From: Chloroflexota bacterium
GTDB taxonomy: Bacteria > Chloroflexota > Limnocylindria > Limnocylindrales > CSP1-4
Assembly (NCBI GenBank): GCA_021789355.1
Contig: JAJYJR010000046.1
Span: 1-17,620, forward strand
Direction of reading: 5' to 3'
Length of the DNA: 17,620 bases
Part shown: in pieces, positions 6,140-12,369 of the stretch
Layout of the letters: every line of letters begins with the position of its first letter
Position numbering within the stretch: the first letter of the stretch is position 1
The notes under the pieces: generated by a model
Told to the model about the DNA's origin: nothing
Database searches by the model: none
Seen by the model: the letters and a program-made list of their open reading frames with translations, nothing else
Position numbers and translations under genes: made by a program

Positions 6140-7273
6140 CTACGTGCGCACCGGAGGCACGAAGGCCAGGTCGTCGGTGACGATCCGCAGCGACCCACCC
6201 GAGGTGAAGCCCGAGGGGTAGGTGCATTGCAGGTAGCTGTTGACCAGCCCCTGCGTCTGCAGGTAGTCGTCGCCGATCTCGTTGCCCGCACCCACGAGGA
6301 AGTCGTGGATGAAGTCGTAGACAAGCACGCCGTCCGGGAAGTCGAGGCCGAAGCGCGTGAACATCTTCGCGCGGCGGTAGCGCCAGATGTCGTGGAACAC
6401 GATCGCGTCACCGATCCGGAGCTGGATGTCGGTCGGAACGTTCGACTGCGCGACGTTGCGCGGCGTGGTGCCCGTGCCGGCGCGGAAGATGAAGCCGAGG
6501 CCGCGCACGGTGTAGCCGACGCGCTTGAGGAAGTGCTGGACCTGCGAGCTCGGGACCGGCGCCTCGCTCGACCGCATGGCCGTGAGGTAGTGGTACAGGC
6601 CGAAGTCCGCCGGCTCGCGCTCCTGGCTCGCGCCCTCCGGGTTCTGGGCGAGTGGCACGGCGTAGTTTTCATAGGTCACGGACGTGTTGATCGTCGAGGT
6701 CGCGCCGGGGAGGTTCGTCGGCGAGGTCGCGTAGACGCTCGTCGAGGCCGCGAGGTCGCTCCGCAGGAAGTACGACTGCGCGCGGTTCTGGTTCCCGAGG
6801 ATGCCCGAGAGCGACCGGCGGTTGAGCCCGACCGGGATCTCGACCATGAAGGTGTACGAGCCGCCGTTGGCGACGTTGCCGCCGACCGTGGTGAAGATCT
6901 CCGCGCTCTTGTCGAGCCAGTCCTTGGCGTACTGCTTCTGCATGAGGTCGCCGATGAAGAGATCGAAGCCTTGGCAGTTGACCGACTCTGCGTTCACGTC
7001 GCGGAGGGTCACGGTGTCCCAGTGGGACCAGGGGGCGTCCTCGACGAACTGCACGGCCGCCGTGTTGCTCTTGGACACGATCACCGTGTCGAGCACCAGG
7101 GCGTACATGTAGCCCGAGCCCACGACCTCGTTCTCGATCCTTTGGGAGCTCGTGGTCATGGCGGTGGTGATCGCGGCGAGCTGTTCGGTCCGCTCGACGG
7201 TCGCTCGGCGGAAGTCGATGTTGCCCCCGCTGGCCCCGCTGACATCGGGCGTTTGCTGCATTGTCACTGCCAT
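6140..7273 (-). CDS. Major capsid protein, probable double jelly-roll (DJR), 377 aa
   Basis: The protein would form the trimeric capsomers of an icosahedral shell. Its length suits DJR capsid proteins (PRD1 P3 is 394 aa). After a polar N-terminal arm (1-50) the sequence is almost wholly beta-strand-like. Residues 139-174 (YTFMVEIPVGLNRRSLSGIL, then GNQNRAQ and a strand) match the pattern 'f.i.lP...rr.l.G.l..QN' typical of the last strands of the first jelly roll. A second similar half runs to the end, with FPDGVLVYDF at 312-321, and ends in a strand pair. There is no HK97-type motif. The gene is followed by membrane mini-proteins and preceded in the same operon by a packaging ATPase, which is the standard DJR context. 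ATG at 7273 has GGAGGG upstream at nine bases. Assignment is by pattern and context; structure prediction would settle it. Confidence 0.78.
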   Translation of the reverse strand: MAVTMQQTPDVSGASGGNIDFRRATVERTEQLAAITTAMTTSSQRIENEVVGSGYMYALVLDTVIVSKSNTAAVQFVEDAPWSHWDTVTLRDVNAESVNCQGFDLFIGDLMQKQYAKDWLDKSAEIFTTVGGNVANGGSYTFMVEIPVGLNRRSLSGILGNQNRAQSYFLRSDLAASTSVYATSPTNLPGATSTINTSVTYENYAVPLAQNPEGASQEREPADFGLYHYLTAMRSSEAPVPSSQVQHFLKRVGYTVRGLGFIFRAGTGTTPRNVAQSNVPTDIQLRIGDAIVFHDIWRYRRAKMFTRFGLDFPDGVLVYDFIHDFLVGAGNEIGDDYLQTQGLVNSYLQCTYPSGFTSGGSLRIVTDDLAFVPPVRT

Positions 7274-7296
7274 GAGGCTCGGCCCTCCCTAACTCT

Positions 7297-7476
7297 TCAG
7301 CGCGACACGGCCGGGAGCGAGAAGAAGCCGCCTACGACGGCCCCGGCCTTTCGGATCATTGGGACGTTGCTCGTCACGGCGTAGCCAGCGGCCACGCGGA
7401 AGGCGTGGGCCGTGAGGAAGATGAGCGCCGCGCCGGTGACGGCGTGGATGGCGTCGATGTGCCAGTGATCGCGCAC
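7297..7476 (-). CDS. Small membrane-associated protein upstream of the capsid gene, 59 aa
   Basis: The product starts MRDHWHIDAIHAVTGAALIF, with a hydrophobic segment at about 12-35 and a weaker one at 44-55. The frame is closed just upstream by a TAG, so GTG at 7476 is the only start; it has no clear ribosome-binding site and lies inside one arm of a 7-bp inverted repeat, so translation may be controlled by RNA structure or by a bound protein. It ends 23 bases before the capsid start. It is either the first gene of the virion block or a small regulator. Confidence 0.6.
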   Translation of the reverse strand: MRDHWHIDAIHAVTGAALIFLTAHAFRVAAGYAVTSNVPMIRKAGAVVGGFFSLPAVSR

Positions 7477-7480
7477 TGGC
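7461..7480. promoter_or_regulatory. Inverted repeat over the start codon of the 59-aa gene
   Basis: GCCAGTG, six bases, CACTGGC: a perfect 7-bp inverted repeat that includes the GTG start codon (7476-7474). It could be an operator for the HTH protein encoded next door or a hairpin that hides the start. Both are inferences. Confidence 0.5.
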
Positions 7481-7497
7481 GCCTAGGGTGAGACCGG

Positions 7498-7527
7498 GAC
7501 CGCCGATCCGTCTATTACGCGGCGGTC
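7498..7527. promoter_or_regulatory. Inverted repeat across the stop of the HTH gene
   Basis: GACCGCCG, a 14-base loop, then CGGCGGTC: a perfect 8-bp inverted repeat spanning the TAA of the HTH gene. There is no T-run after it on either strand, so it is not an ordinary intrinsic terminator. It could be an operator, an attenuator or an RNA-stability hairpin between the regulator and the capsid block. Confidence 0.45.
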
Positions 7528-7736
7528 ATAACTCCCGTCCTCAGCCTCTCGATCTCGCTCGTCACGGCCGCGCGGTAGCGCTGAACGGTGGACCAGCGCG
7601 GGTCTATCCGGCCCGTCTCCAGGCGTGAGACGACCGTCTGTGAACTGTCCATATCGAGCGCGACCGTCTCCTGGCTGATCCCGAACATCCGTCGTAGCGA
7701 TACGAGCTCAGAGACCTCGGGGATGGGCCGGTTCAT
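7515..7736 (-). CDS. Xre/Cro-type HTH regulator, 73 aa
   Basis: Residues 10-58 form a compact lambda-repressor-like helix-turn-helix: LVSLRRMFGISQETVALDMD (helices 1-2), SSQTVVSRLETGRIDPRWST (recognition helix and the conserved 'SRLE.G' turn), then helix 5. There is no extra oligomerisation or peptidase domain, so it resembles small Cro-like or antitoxin-like regulators. Its ATG overlaps the stop of the Rossmann-like gene (ATGA). It stands between the packaging genes and the capsid block, followed by two inverted repeats, so it may regulate the late promoter or its own operon (inference). Confidence 0.85.
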   Translation of the reverse strand: MNRPIPEVSELVSLRRMFGISQETVALDMDSSQTVVSRLETGRIDPRWSTVQRYRAAVTSEIERLRTGVMTAA

Positions 7737-8482
7737 AGGAGCGCCTCGCGGTCGAAGGCCGCCGCCCAGAAACGCGACTCGCTCGCCGCCCCGGCCAGGA
7801 AGATACGCTCGTCGTGCTTGGCCTTTTCGAGCTGCTCAAGCTCGGCGACCTTGCGGTCGATCTCCTTGAGCCGATCCTTGACTCGGATGGTGTGGCCCGG
7901 CGCCCGGTCCTGGCCGGGGTAGCGGCGGGCGTGGCGCATCAGCGAGGAGCCCTTCGCGACCGCGACCTTGATCCCCCGCCCCTCGGCCAGCCCCGCCCAC
8001 CACTCGATGCACGGCCGCTCGTAGGACCACTCGCTCGCGATCTCAGCGTCCACCCCGTAGAGCTCGATGCGCGGATCGTTCTCGCCGCGCTCGATCCGGT
8101 CGATGGCCAGGGCGATCATGTATGGGACCGTGCAGGTGAAGTAGTCGCGTCCCCGCGCGATGAGATCCTTGACGGGGAGCATCTTCGCGGTCGGCCAGAC
8201 TTTCAGCCAGGCCCAATCGAGGACCATGATCGGGATCGGCATCTTCGCCATTCGCTCGACGTACTCCTCGATCCGCGCGTAGCCGCCCGTCGAGATGCGC
8301 CGGATCTCGGCCACGCTGTGAAGCTCGAAGATCGTCGCCAGCGTGAGGCGCCGAACGTGATGCCGCTCGGCGAGCACAGCGAAAGAATCGTGGAGGGACC
8401 AGCGTTCCACGCTCCCGTCGTTCCACGGAACCTCGGCGGAGCTGGCACCGAAGGCGATGATCGCGATCCCCTGCTTGCTCAC
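7733..8482 (-). CDS. Conserved phage Rossmann-like protein of unknown function, 249 aa
   Basis: I recognise the pattern of a family common in tailed phages with no established activity: an N-terminal strand and Gly turn (GIAIIAFGASSAEVPWND, 5-22), FELH at 52-55, a central MPIPIMVLDW strand, DYFTCTVPYMIALAI at 113-127, IELYGVDAEIASEWSYERPC at 139-158 and GIKVAVAKGSSLM at 170-182. Residues 200-222 add a probable coiled coil. The fold is likely alpha/beta, nucleotide- or sugar-nucleotide-binding (inference). GTG at 8482 is preferred because it overlaps the upstream TGA (GTGA); an ATG at 8497 in the same frame is the alternative. Finding it beside a DJR packaging ATPase is unusual. Confidence 0.75.
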   Translation of the reverse strand: MSKQGIAIIAFGASSAEVPWNDGSVERWSLHDSFAVLAERHHVRRLTLATIFELHSVAEIRRISTGGYARIEEYVERMAKMPIPIMVLDWAWLKVWPTAKMLPVKDLIARGRDYFTCTVPYMIALAIDRIERGENDPRIELYGVDAEIASEWSYERPCIEWWAGLAEGRGIKVAVAKGSSLMRHARRYPGQDRAPGHTIRVKDRLKEIDRKVAELEQLEKAKHDERIFLAGAASESRFWAAAFDREALL

Positions 8483-8850
8483 GCGAGACCCGGCCATTCT
8501 GAGCTGTCGGTGCCGCCGTGCATGGCCGTGAACTGCCAGTGAGCCAGCCATTCCTCAGTGGAGATCGGTTCATCCCCTCGCGCTTGCCTGCGGCGACCAT
8601 CTCGAACGATCATGACGCGACCTTCATAACTAAACCGGAATGCAGGCAGCGCGATCGTTAGGACGATGGGGCCGCTGGCGATCGTGATCTCGAGGCGCGC
8701 CCCCCAGTGTGCTGATGAGGCGCAGACCCACACGAACGGCCAACTATGGCGTTCGCCTATGCCGCGAACGAATGCACCGTTGGGGTAGTCATAGCCGCAC
8801 ACGATCCCGCGCCAGCCATATCGTCGCTCGCGTACTCGTTCAGGTATCAC
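8479..8850 (-). CDS. Hypothetical protein, 123 aa
   Basis: No family is recognised. The product is rich in aromatic residues and beta-like strands (GWRGIVCGYDY, SWPFVWVCASSAHWG, LEITIASGPIVLTIALPAF), then a basic loop (RDGRRRQARGDE) and a short helix (STEEWLAHWQF). GTG at 8850 overlaps the stop of the 181-aa gene and its own TGA overlaps the next GTG, so both ends are fixed. It lies between the packaging ATPase and the Rossmann-like protein. Confidence 0.7.
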   Translation of the reverse strand: MIPERVRERRYGWRGIVCGYDYPNGAFVRGIGERHSWPFVWVCASSAHWGARLEITIASGPIVLTIALPAFRFSYEGRVMIVRDGRRRQARGDEPISTEEWLAHWQFTAMHGGTDSSEWPGLA

Positions 8851-9392
8851 GCGAGCACGTTCCGGGGACCGCCGAGGCGGATGTCCGTCCCGGTGAAGGG
8901 ATGCTCTTTCATGATCCTCTCCTCGATCCAGGGTCGCGTCCTTTGAAGATCGCGCATGTCCTCACGCAGCCAGTCGAATAGGCCGAACAGGCGCGAGAGT
9001 CGGACGGCCGCGCGGCAGGCGATATAGCGCCGGCTCACCACCGGATTGTGATAGAAGGTCTGCGTCGCGTGGTCGTAGGTCCGGTACAGGTCATAGCTCA
9101 GCGCGATACGGGCGGCCAGGTCGTGGAACGGCACGACCCCGGCCTCGAGATCCGTGGTCACCACTTTGATGTGAACGTTCTTCGGCTCCTGCTCGCGTTT
9201 CGGCGTCCAGATGAGCGACACGCGATCCTCTAGGTGGGTCGTCTCCTCGAGCACCTCGCGCGCCGAGGTGATCGGCTGGCCGACGCGATCGAGGCTCCGG
9301 TCGAACGCTCCGGCGATGACCTCGGCCCAGATGGGCACGAGCACGTTCGCGCCGTCGCGCGACATGAGATGAAGGGCGGTGCGCTTATCCAC
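8847..9392 (-). CDS. Hypothetical protein immediately after the packaging ATPase, 181 aa
   Basis: The product is mixed alpha/beta with strands near NVLVPIWAEVIAG and KNVHIKVVTTDLEAG, followed by helices with many Arg and aromatic residues (ARIALSYDLYRTYDHATQTF, CRAAVRLSRLFGLFDWL). There is no TM helix or metal motif. GTG at 9392 lies inside the last codons of the ATPase gene (8-nt overlap), so the two are probably translationally coupled; that favours a role in packaging or assembly, without proof. No homologue is known to me. Confidence 0.7.
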   Translation of the reverse strand: MDKRTALHLMSRDGANVLVPIWAEVIAGAFDRSLDRVGQPITSAREVLEETTHLEDRVSLIWTPKREQEPKNVHIKVVTTDLEAGVVPFHDLAARIALSYDLYRTYDHATQTFYHNPVVSRRYIACRAAVRLSRLFGLFDWLREDMRDLQRTRPWIEERIMKEHPFTGTDIRLGGPRNVLA

Positions 9393-10065
9393 CGAGCAGG
9401 TCCTGGAAGCGCCCGGTCCAGACCTCTCGCGTTGGGCGGTGATACCAGCCGAACTGGTATCTTTCTAGTTGACCGCCGATGTCCGCGAGACGCTCGCCCG
9501 CCGCGTCCTGCATGATCTTCCGGTCCCGGCCCTCTAGGTAGAACGCGATCACGTGCGTCGCCTCGCTGATCGCGAAGCGCGTCACCCGGACCGGCCGCTG
9601 CATCGCGCAGATGACCGAGATCTTCTTCGACCGGCCCTGCGTGAGCAGCCGCTCGACGAATGGGCCGAGCCGCAGTTGCTCGAACAGGTAAAACGTCTCG
9701 TCGATGTAGACCGTCCAACCTCCCTGAGTCCAGACGCGCTCAAGAGCGAGCGCGACCTCCTCCTGTTGATCGCGGTACGCGGGCGCGAGCACGAACCGCT
9801 CGCCTCGGGGATCGTCCATCGCCTTCGCCTTGCGGATGATCCGCGCCCCTTCATAGGTCACGTTGTCCGGCTTGGTGCGGAGCACGAGGACGTAGCGGCG
9901 CAGGCCGAGGATGTGCGACATGAGCGTGCTCTTGCCCGATCCCGTCTGACCGCTGACGGCGATGTGCTCTCCCACAAGCCAAGGGAACGGCGTCCGGATG
10001 GAGGGAGCGGAAGAGCGAGGGGCGGTCTCGCTCTCCCGCGCCGACGCAGAAGAAGGTGGACTCAC
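9385..10065 (-). CDS. A32/PRD1-P9-like genome-packaging ATPase, 226 aa
   Basis: This FtsK/HerA-superfamily motor would pump the genome into the empty capsid. Walker A is GQTGSGKST (39-47), preceded by the usual short hydrophobic strand (HIAVS). Walker B is WTVYIDET (117-124), with Asp122-Glu123. The third motif, ISVICAMQRPVRV (149-161), fits the family's 'i....tQRP' sensor. LRRYVLVLRTKPDN after Walker A is the typical second strand. Length matches PRD1 P9 (227 aa) and is too short for FtsK. The start is a GTG at 10065 overlapping the upstream TGA (GTGA); the frame is open further upstream but would run through the neighbouring gene. With the capsid gene this defines the DJR module. Confidence 0.9.
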   Translation of the reverse strand: MSPPSSASARESETAPRSSAPSIRTPFPWLVGEHIAVSGQTGSGKSTLMSHILGLRRYVLVLRTKPDNVTYEGARIIRKAKAMDDPRGERFVLAPAYRDQQEEVALALERVWTQGGWTVYIDETFYLFEQLRLGPFVERLLTQGRSKKISVICAMQRPVRVTRFAISEATHVIAFYLEGRDRKIMQDAAGERLADIGGQLERYQFGWYHRPTREVWTGRFQDLLGG

Positions 10066-10838
10066 TCGCGCTCGGGCGCCGACTCCTCCTCGGTCGGCTC
10101 GATCGTTTCGTCGGGCTCGGGGGGAGCGGCGACCGTGGGCTTCGGCGTCGCTCCGCCCTTCACCCGTCCGCGCGCGGCCATCATGAAGAGGGGCCGGTGG
10201 AAGATCATCAGCAGGCGCGGGACGACGTGGTGGTTGACCAGACGAGGCAGGGCGAGCGCGAGGATGACCGCCGGCAGGCGCATCCCCTGACCGATGGCCG
10301 CGAGCTTCTCGAACCGCGCCAGCCAGGCGGGCGGGATGCGCGTGATCTCCTCGGAGGCCGCATCGGAGGCGAGATCGACCTCGGCCTTGCTGAACCGATC
10401 GACCGGCGGGATCCACGATCGCAGCGCGGCCAGGATCTCCTGCTCGACCTTCTTCTGCTCCTCGACGTAGGCCAGCGCCTCGGCTTGCTCGTCGGATGAG
10501 AGCGCGGCGAACGCGGGATCCTTCTTGGGGTCCTCGAAGATCTCGATCGGGTAGTTGCCCGCGAGCACGCCGATCCCGAGGCGCAGCCAGCCCGCGACGA
10601 CCGCCTTCGATGGTCCCTTCCGGACCGGCGCCGTCTCGCGCTTGCCGCCCCTCCGCGTTGACTTCGCGTCCTTTCGTGCCTGGGCGTTGCGCGCGCGCGT
10701 CTCGTTCGCCTTCTTGAGCGCTTCCTGGCGGCGCTCTGGGCTCCATGTGGCGAAGCCACGCGGCTTGCGGATGCGCTGCAAGAGCGAGGGCGCAGGCTCG
10801 CCGCTGCGGGTCAGGTCTTTCGCGTCGGCGGCGCTCAC
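10062..10838 (-). CDS. Basic, probably membrane-associated protein, 258 aa
   Basis: The N-terminal 75 residues are strongly basic (LLQRIRKPRGFATWSPERRQ, then Arg/Lys/Ala-rich). The middle (80-170) is helical, with acidic, Glu-rich heptad-like stretches (SSDEQAEALAYVEEQKKVEQ). Around 190-222 a hydrophobic region with Pro and His (LPAVILALALPRLVNHH, then VPRLLMIFHRPLFMM) may be membrane-inserted. The C-terminal tail is acidic and Pro-rich. GTG at 10838 overlaps the TGA of the 26-aa gene. Basic head plus membrane segment next to the ATPase would suit a packaging-vertex or DNA-membrane linking protein (inference). Confidence 0.7.
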   Translation of the reverse strand: MSAADAKDLTRSGEPAPSLLQRIRKPRGFATWSPERRQEALKKANETRARNAQARKDAKSTRRGGKRETAPVRKGPSKAVVAGWLRLGIGVLAGNYPIEIFEDPKKDPAFAALSSDEQAEALAYVEEQKKVEQEILAALRSWIPPVDRFSKAEVDLASDAASEEITRIPPAWLARFEKLAAIGQGMRLPAVILALALPRLVNHHVVPRLLMIFHRPLFMMAARGRVKGGATPKPTVAAPPEPDETIEPTEEESAPERE

Positions 10839-10915
10839 GGCATCAACGCCACGACGAGACCCGCGAGCCAGGGCCGCTTACGGAGCAGCCAGCAGATCGC
10901 CAGGACGCGGATCAC
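10835..10915 (-). CDS. Very small hydrophobic peptide, 26 aa
   Basis: The product starts MIRVLAICWLLRKRPWLAGL and ends VVALMP: two short hydrophobic halves around an RKR turn. Both ends use GTGA overlaps with the neighbouring genes, which is the main support. PRD1-like viruses encode tiny membrane proteins that act in unique-vertex packaging, and this one sits directly before the basic protein and ATPase, but no homology is visible. Confidence 0.5.
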   Translation of the reverse strand: MIRVLAICWLLRKRPWLAGLVVALMP

Positions 10916-11169
10916 TCTCCCCTGCCGCCGATCCGACGCGAGAGCGGGTGTCCGCGTTCGGGCGGTGTCTCGGGAGGCTCGGGCGGCGGCGGGGTCGGGG
11001 GCGGTGTTCCGGGCGGGGGCGTCGGCGGCGGGGTCGGCTCGGGTGGCGGCGTGGGCTCAGGAGCGGCGCGGCGTCCGCCGTGCTCGTCCGGCTTCGCCCG
11101 TCGCTCGTGCTCCCATTCGCCCTGAGCGTTCTGATAGAGCGGCTTTCCGCAGTATCGGCACTTAGCCAT
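10912..11169 (-). CDS. Cys-motif protein with Pro-rich tail, 85 aa
   Basis: A short N-terminal CRYCGKPL motif (Cys4, Cys7) with downstream His residues (WEHERR, DEHGG) resembles half of a zinc ribbon. Residues 37-70 are a Pro/Thr/Glu tract (repeats of PTPPPEPT type), followed by a basic end. ATG at 11169 has a strong GGAAGGG site. The N-terminal shape is common in small phage proteins of unknown role. The tract may tether the metal site to a partner. Confidence 0.65.
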   Translation of the reverse strand: MAKCRYCGKPLYQNAQGEWEHERRAKPDEHGGRRAAPEPTPPPEPTPPPTPPPGTPPPTPPPPEPPETPPERGHPLSRRIGGRGE

Positions 11170-11338
11170 TGCTCACCCTTCCTCTGAAGCGCGGGCACCT
11201 GCAATACGACGCCATGCATCGCCCGACCCCCGGCCATTGTCCTTCGTGCGCATAGCGCGCGTGCCAGCACATGCAATGAACATCCGCTTCGAGCGCGGTG
11301 GGACAGTCGCGGTGTCTCTCGGCCAGAAGATCGATCAT
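11162..11338 (-). CDS. Small Cys-rich protein, 58 aa
   Basis: Seven Cys/His positions suitable for zinc occur as HCMCWH (21-26) and CMASYCRCP (41-49), with Cys12 upstream, so a small zinc-binding domain is likely. ATG at 11338 overlaps the TAA of the preceding frame by one base (TAATG), and its TAA overlaps the next gene by eight bases. No homologue is known to me; DNA or RNA binding is possible. Confidence 0.6.
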   Translation of the reverse strand: MIDLLAERHRDCPTALEADVHCMCWHARYAHEGQWPGVGRCMASYCRCPRFRGRVSNG

Positions 11339-11529
11339 TACGCCTCTTCGACCTCCGCAGCGTGCTCGGGTTCGTGATCGCGGTCCGGCTCCGCTTCGTG
11401 CTCGCCCGCGTCCACGAGAGCCTTCGCGTCCTTTTCATGCTCGTCGTGCTCCGCGAGGATGCAGGCATCGCAGATCGAGCGCGTGCCTTCGTAGTCGGAG
11501 CCGCATTCGGAGCAGTGACGGTGCGGGAT
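11338..11529 (-). CDS. Zinc-ribbon protein with no standard start codon, about 63 aa
   Basis: The frame encodes HCSECG, ten residues, CDAC (a clean two-CxxC zinc ribbon) followed by a Glu/Asp/His-rich acidic tail ending EVEEA and TAA. The frame has no ATG, GTG or TTG before the ribbon: going upstream it passes the end of the 60-aa gene and meets a TGA. The best start is an ATC at 11529, one base after the upstream TGA and seven bases after GGAG, which would be a rare AUC start. Alternatives are a +1 ribosomal frameshift from the 60-aa gene, or a sequence error. A GTG further in would give only the acidic tail. Confidence 0.5.
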   Translation of the reverse strand: MPHRHCSECGSDYEGTRSICDACILAEHDEHEKDAKALVDAGEHEAEPDRDHEPEHAAEVEEA

Positions 11530-11530
11530 C

Positions 11531-11713
11531 TCAGCTCTCCGGGTTGGCGAGGGTGATCGAGCCGGTCTGGTCGCCCGAGTAGCCGGTCAGCGTTGGCGTC
11601 TCGTTCTCTGACTGGAACTCTTTGCACTTGCGCCAGGCTTCCTCGGCGATCTCCTTCACCTTCGCGTTGTGGGGGTTGCCGGTGTGTCCGACGATCTTGA
11701 TCTCGTAGCTCAC
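11531..11713 (-). CDS. Small hypothetical protein, 60 aa
   Basis: The product begins MSYEIKIVGHTGNPHNAKVK, followed by a helix (EIAEEAWRKCKEFQSEN) and a Thr/Gly/Ser-rich end (TLTGYSGDQTGSITLANPES). The strand-helix-strand pattern is compact and looks like a folded mini-domain. GTG at 11713 has a good AGGAAG-type site. I recall similar small proteins in environmental phage and plasmid sequences but cannot name a family. Confidence 0.65.
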   Translation of the reverse strand: MSYEIKIVGHTGNPHNAKVKEIAEEAWRKCKEFQSENETPTLTGYSGDQTGSITLANPES

Positions 11714-11729
11714 TTGCTCTTTCTTCCTT

Positions 11730-11900
11730 TCACGATCTCACGAAGTGGCCGGGGCGGTCCTGTGTGAAGTGCGCGGACTTCCTCGCCCGGTGCTTGCGGT
11801 AGTTCGTAAGGGTCCCGTAGACATACCGATCGGTCCGCTCCTTCCCATAGCCCCGCTCATGCGCCGTGGCTTTCAGCTTCCGTTCGAGCTCCGCTGGCAT
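11730..11900 (-). CDS. Small basic phage protein (MP.ELERKLK family-like), 56 aa
   Basis: The start MPAELERKLKATAHERGYGK and the following RTDRYVYGTL match a short pattern seen widely in phage and metagenomic small ORFs ('MPkeLErkLk..A...Gl.g.r.dayvYGt'). The rest is basic (NYRKHRARKSAHF). The gene overlaps the end of the acetyltransferase gene by 44 bases, longer than other junctions here, and ATG at 11900 has no clear ribosome-binding site, so translation may depend on coupling. Function is unknown; the charge suggests nucleic-acid binding. Confidence 0.62.
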   Translation of the reverse strand: MPAELERKLKATAHERGYGKERTDRYVYGTLTNYRKHRARKSAHFTQDRPGHFVRS

Positions 11901-12369
11901 CGACGGGGAGTATAGCCGGAGCCCGCTTCCAGAAGAGCCAGTGGGTCTTGCCCATGCGCTCGATCTTGCCGATGTCGCGGTAGCCCGAGCTGGAGAACAG
12001 GTGCCACGAGGGGAGGTTCGACGTTAGGACGAGCGCGAGCAGGTCGCGTCCCGGCCAGCGGTCAGCGGCCCATTTCTCGCTCATCGTGAGCGCCCATCGT
12101 CCGATCCCGCACTTGCGATATTCCGGGATGATCGCGATGGAGACTTCCAGCCCATCCGGTCCGTTGCCCCATCGCACATAGCCGCACGGCTCGCCGTCCT
12201 CCTCGACGATCAGGATCAACGAATCGCCAAGGCGTCGGTCGTACCACTCGGTGTGCTGGTCGAACGTGAAGTAGTCGCCCCGCGTCGAGACGGCGCGCAC
12301 GTCCTCGCGCATGGCGAGCTGCCAGACGAAGAATGAGTCGCGGCGCTCAGCTAAGCGCAGCGAGAGCAT
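11857..12369 (-). CDS. GNAT N-acetyltransferase, PseH/RimL-like, 170 aa
   Basis: The enzyme would move an acetyl group from acetyl-CoA to an amine. Motif A is visible as IAIIPEYRKCGIGRWAL (78-94), with the acetyl-CoA pyrophosphate loop R-x-x-G-x-G (85-90), preceded by the GYVRW strand. The start (LRLAERRDSFFVWQLAMRED, then FDQHTEWYDRRL) is that of the RimL/PseH branch, in which PseH acetylates the 4-amino group of a UDP-amino-sugar in pseudaminic acid synthesis. It directly follows the PseB-like gene with a 23-nt overlap, which supports a sugar substrate. A protein-modifying acetyltransferase cannot be excluded. The C-terminal 20 residues are poorly conserved-looking and overlap the next gene. 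Confidence 0.8.
   Translation of the reverse strand: MLSLRLAERRDSFFVWQLAMREDVRAVSTRGDYFTFDQHTEWYDRRLGDSLILIVEEDGEPCGYVRWGNGPDGLEVSIAIIPEYRKCGIGRWALTMSEKWAADRWPGRDLLALVLTSNLPSWHLFSSSGYRDIGKIERMGKTHWLFWKRAPAILPVDASGARTEAESHGA

Noticed and set aside
5759..7384. Long plus-strand open frame (541 codons) opposite the capsid gene
   Set aside because: It is the antisense of GC-rich minus-strand genes; the product is Arg/Glu/Ala/Asp-rich without domains, crosses several gene boundaries and has no ribosome-binding site, whereas the minus strand has capsid-like features and phased starts.
7498..7527. Intrinsic terminator after the HTH gene
   Set aside because: The stem is followed by no T-run on either strand and the loop is 14 bases; kept only as a possible regulatory hairpin or operator.
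10208..10759. 183-codon minus frame inside the 258-aa gene
   Set aside because: Almost pure Arg/Ser/Pro, typical of a GC-rich shadow frame; the 258-aa frame has coherent helices and phased ends.
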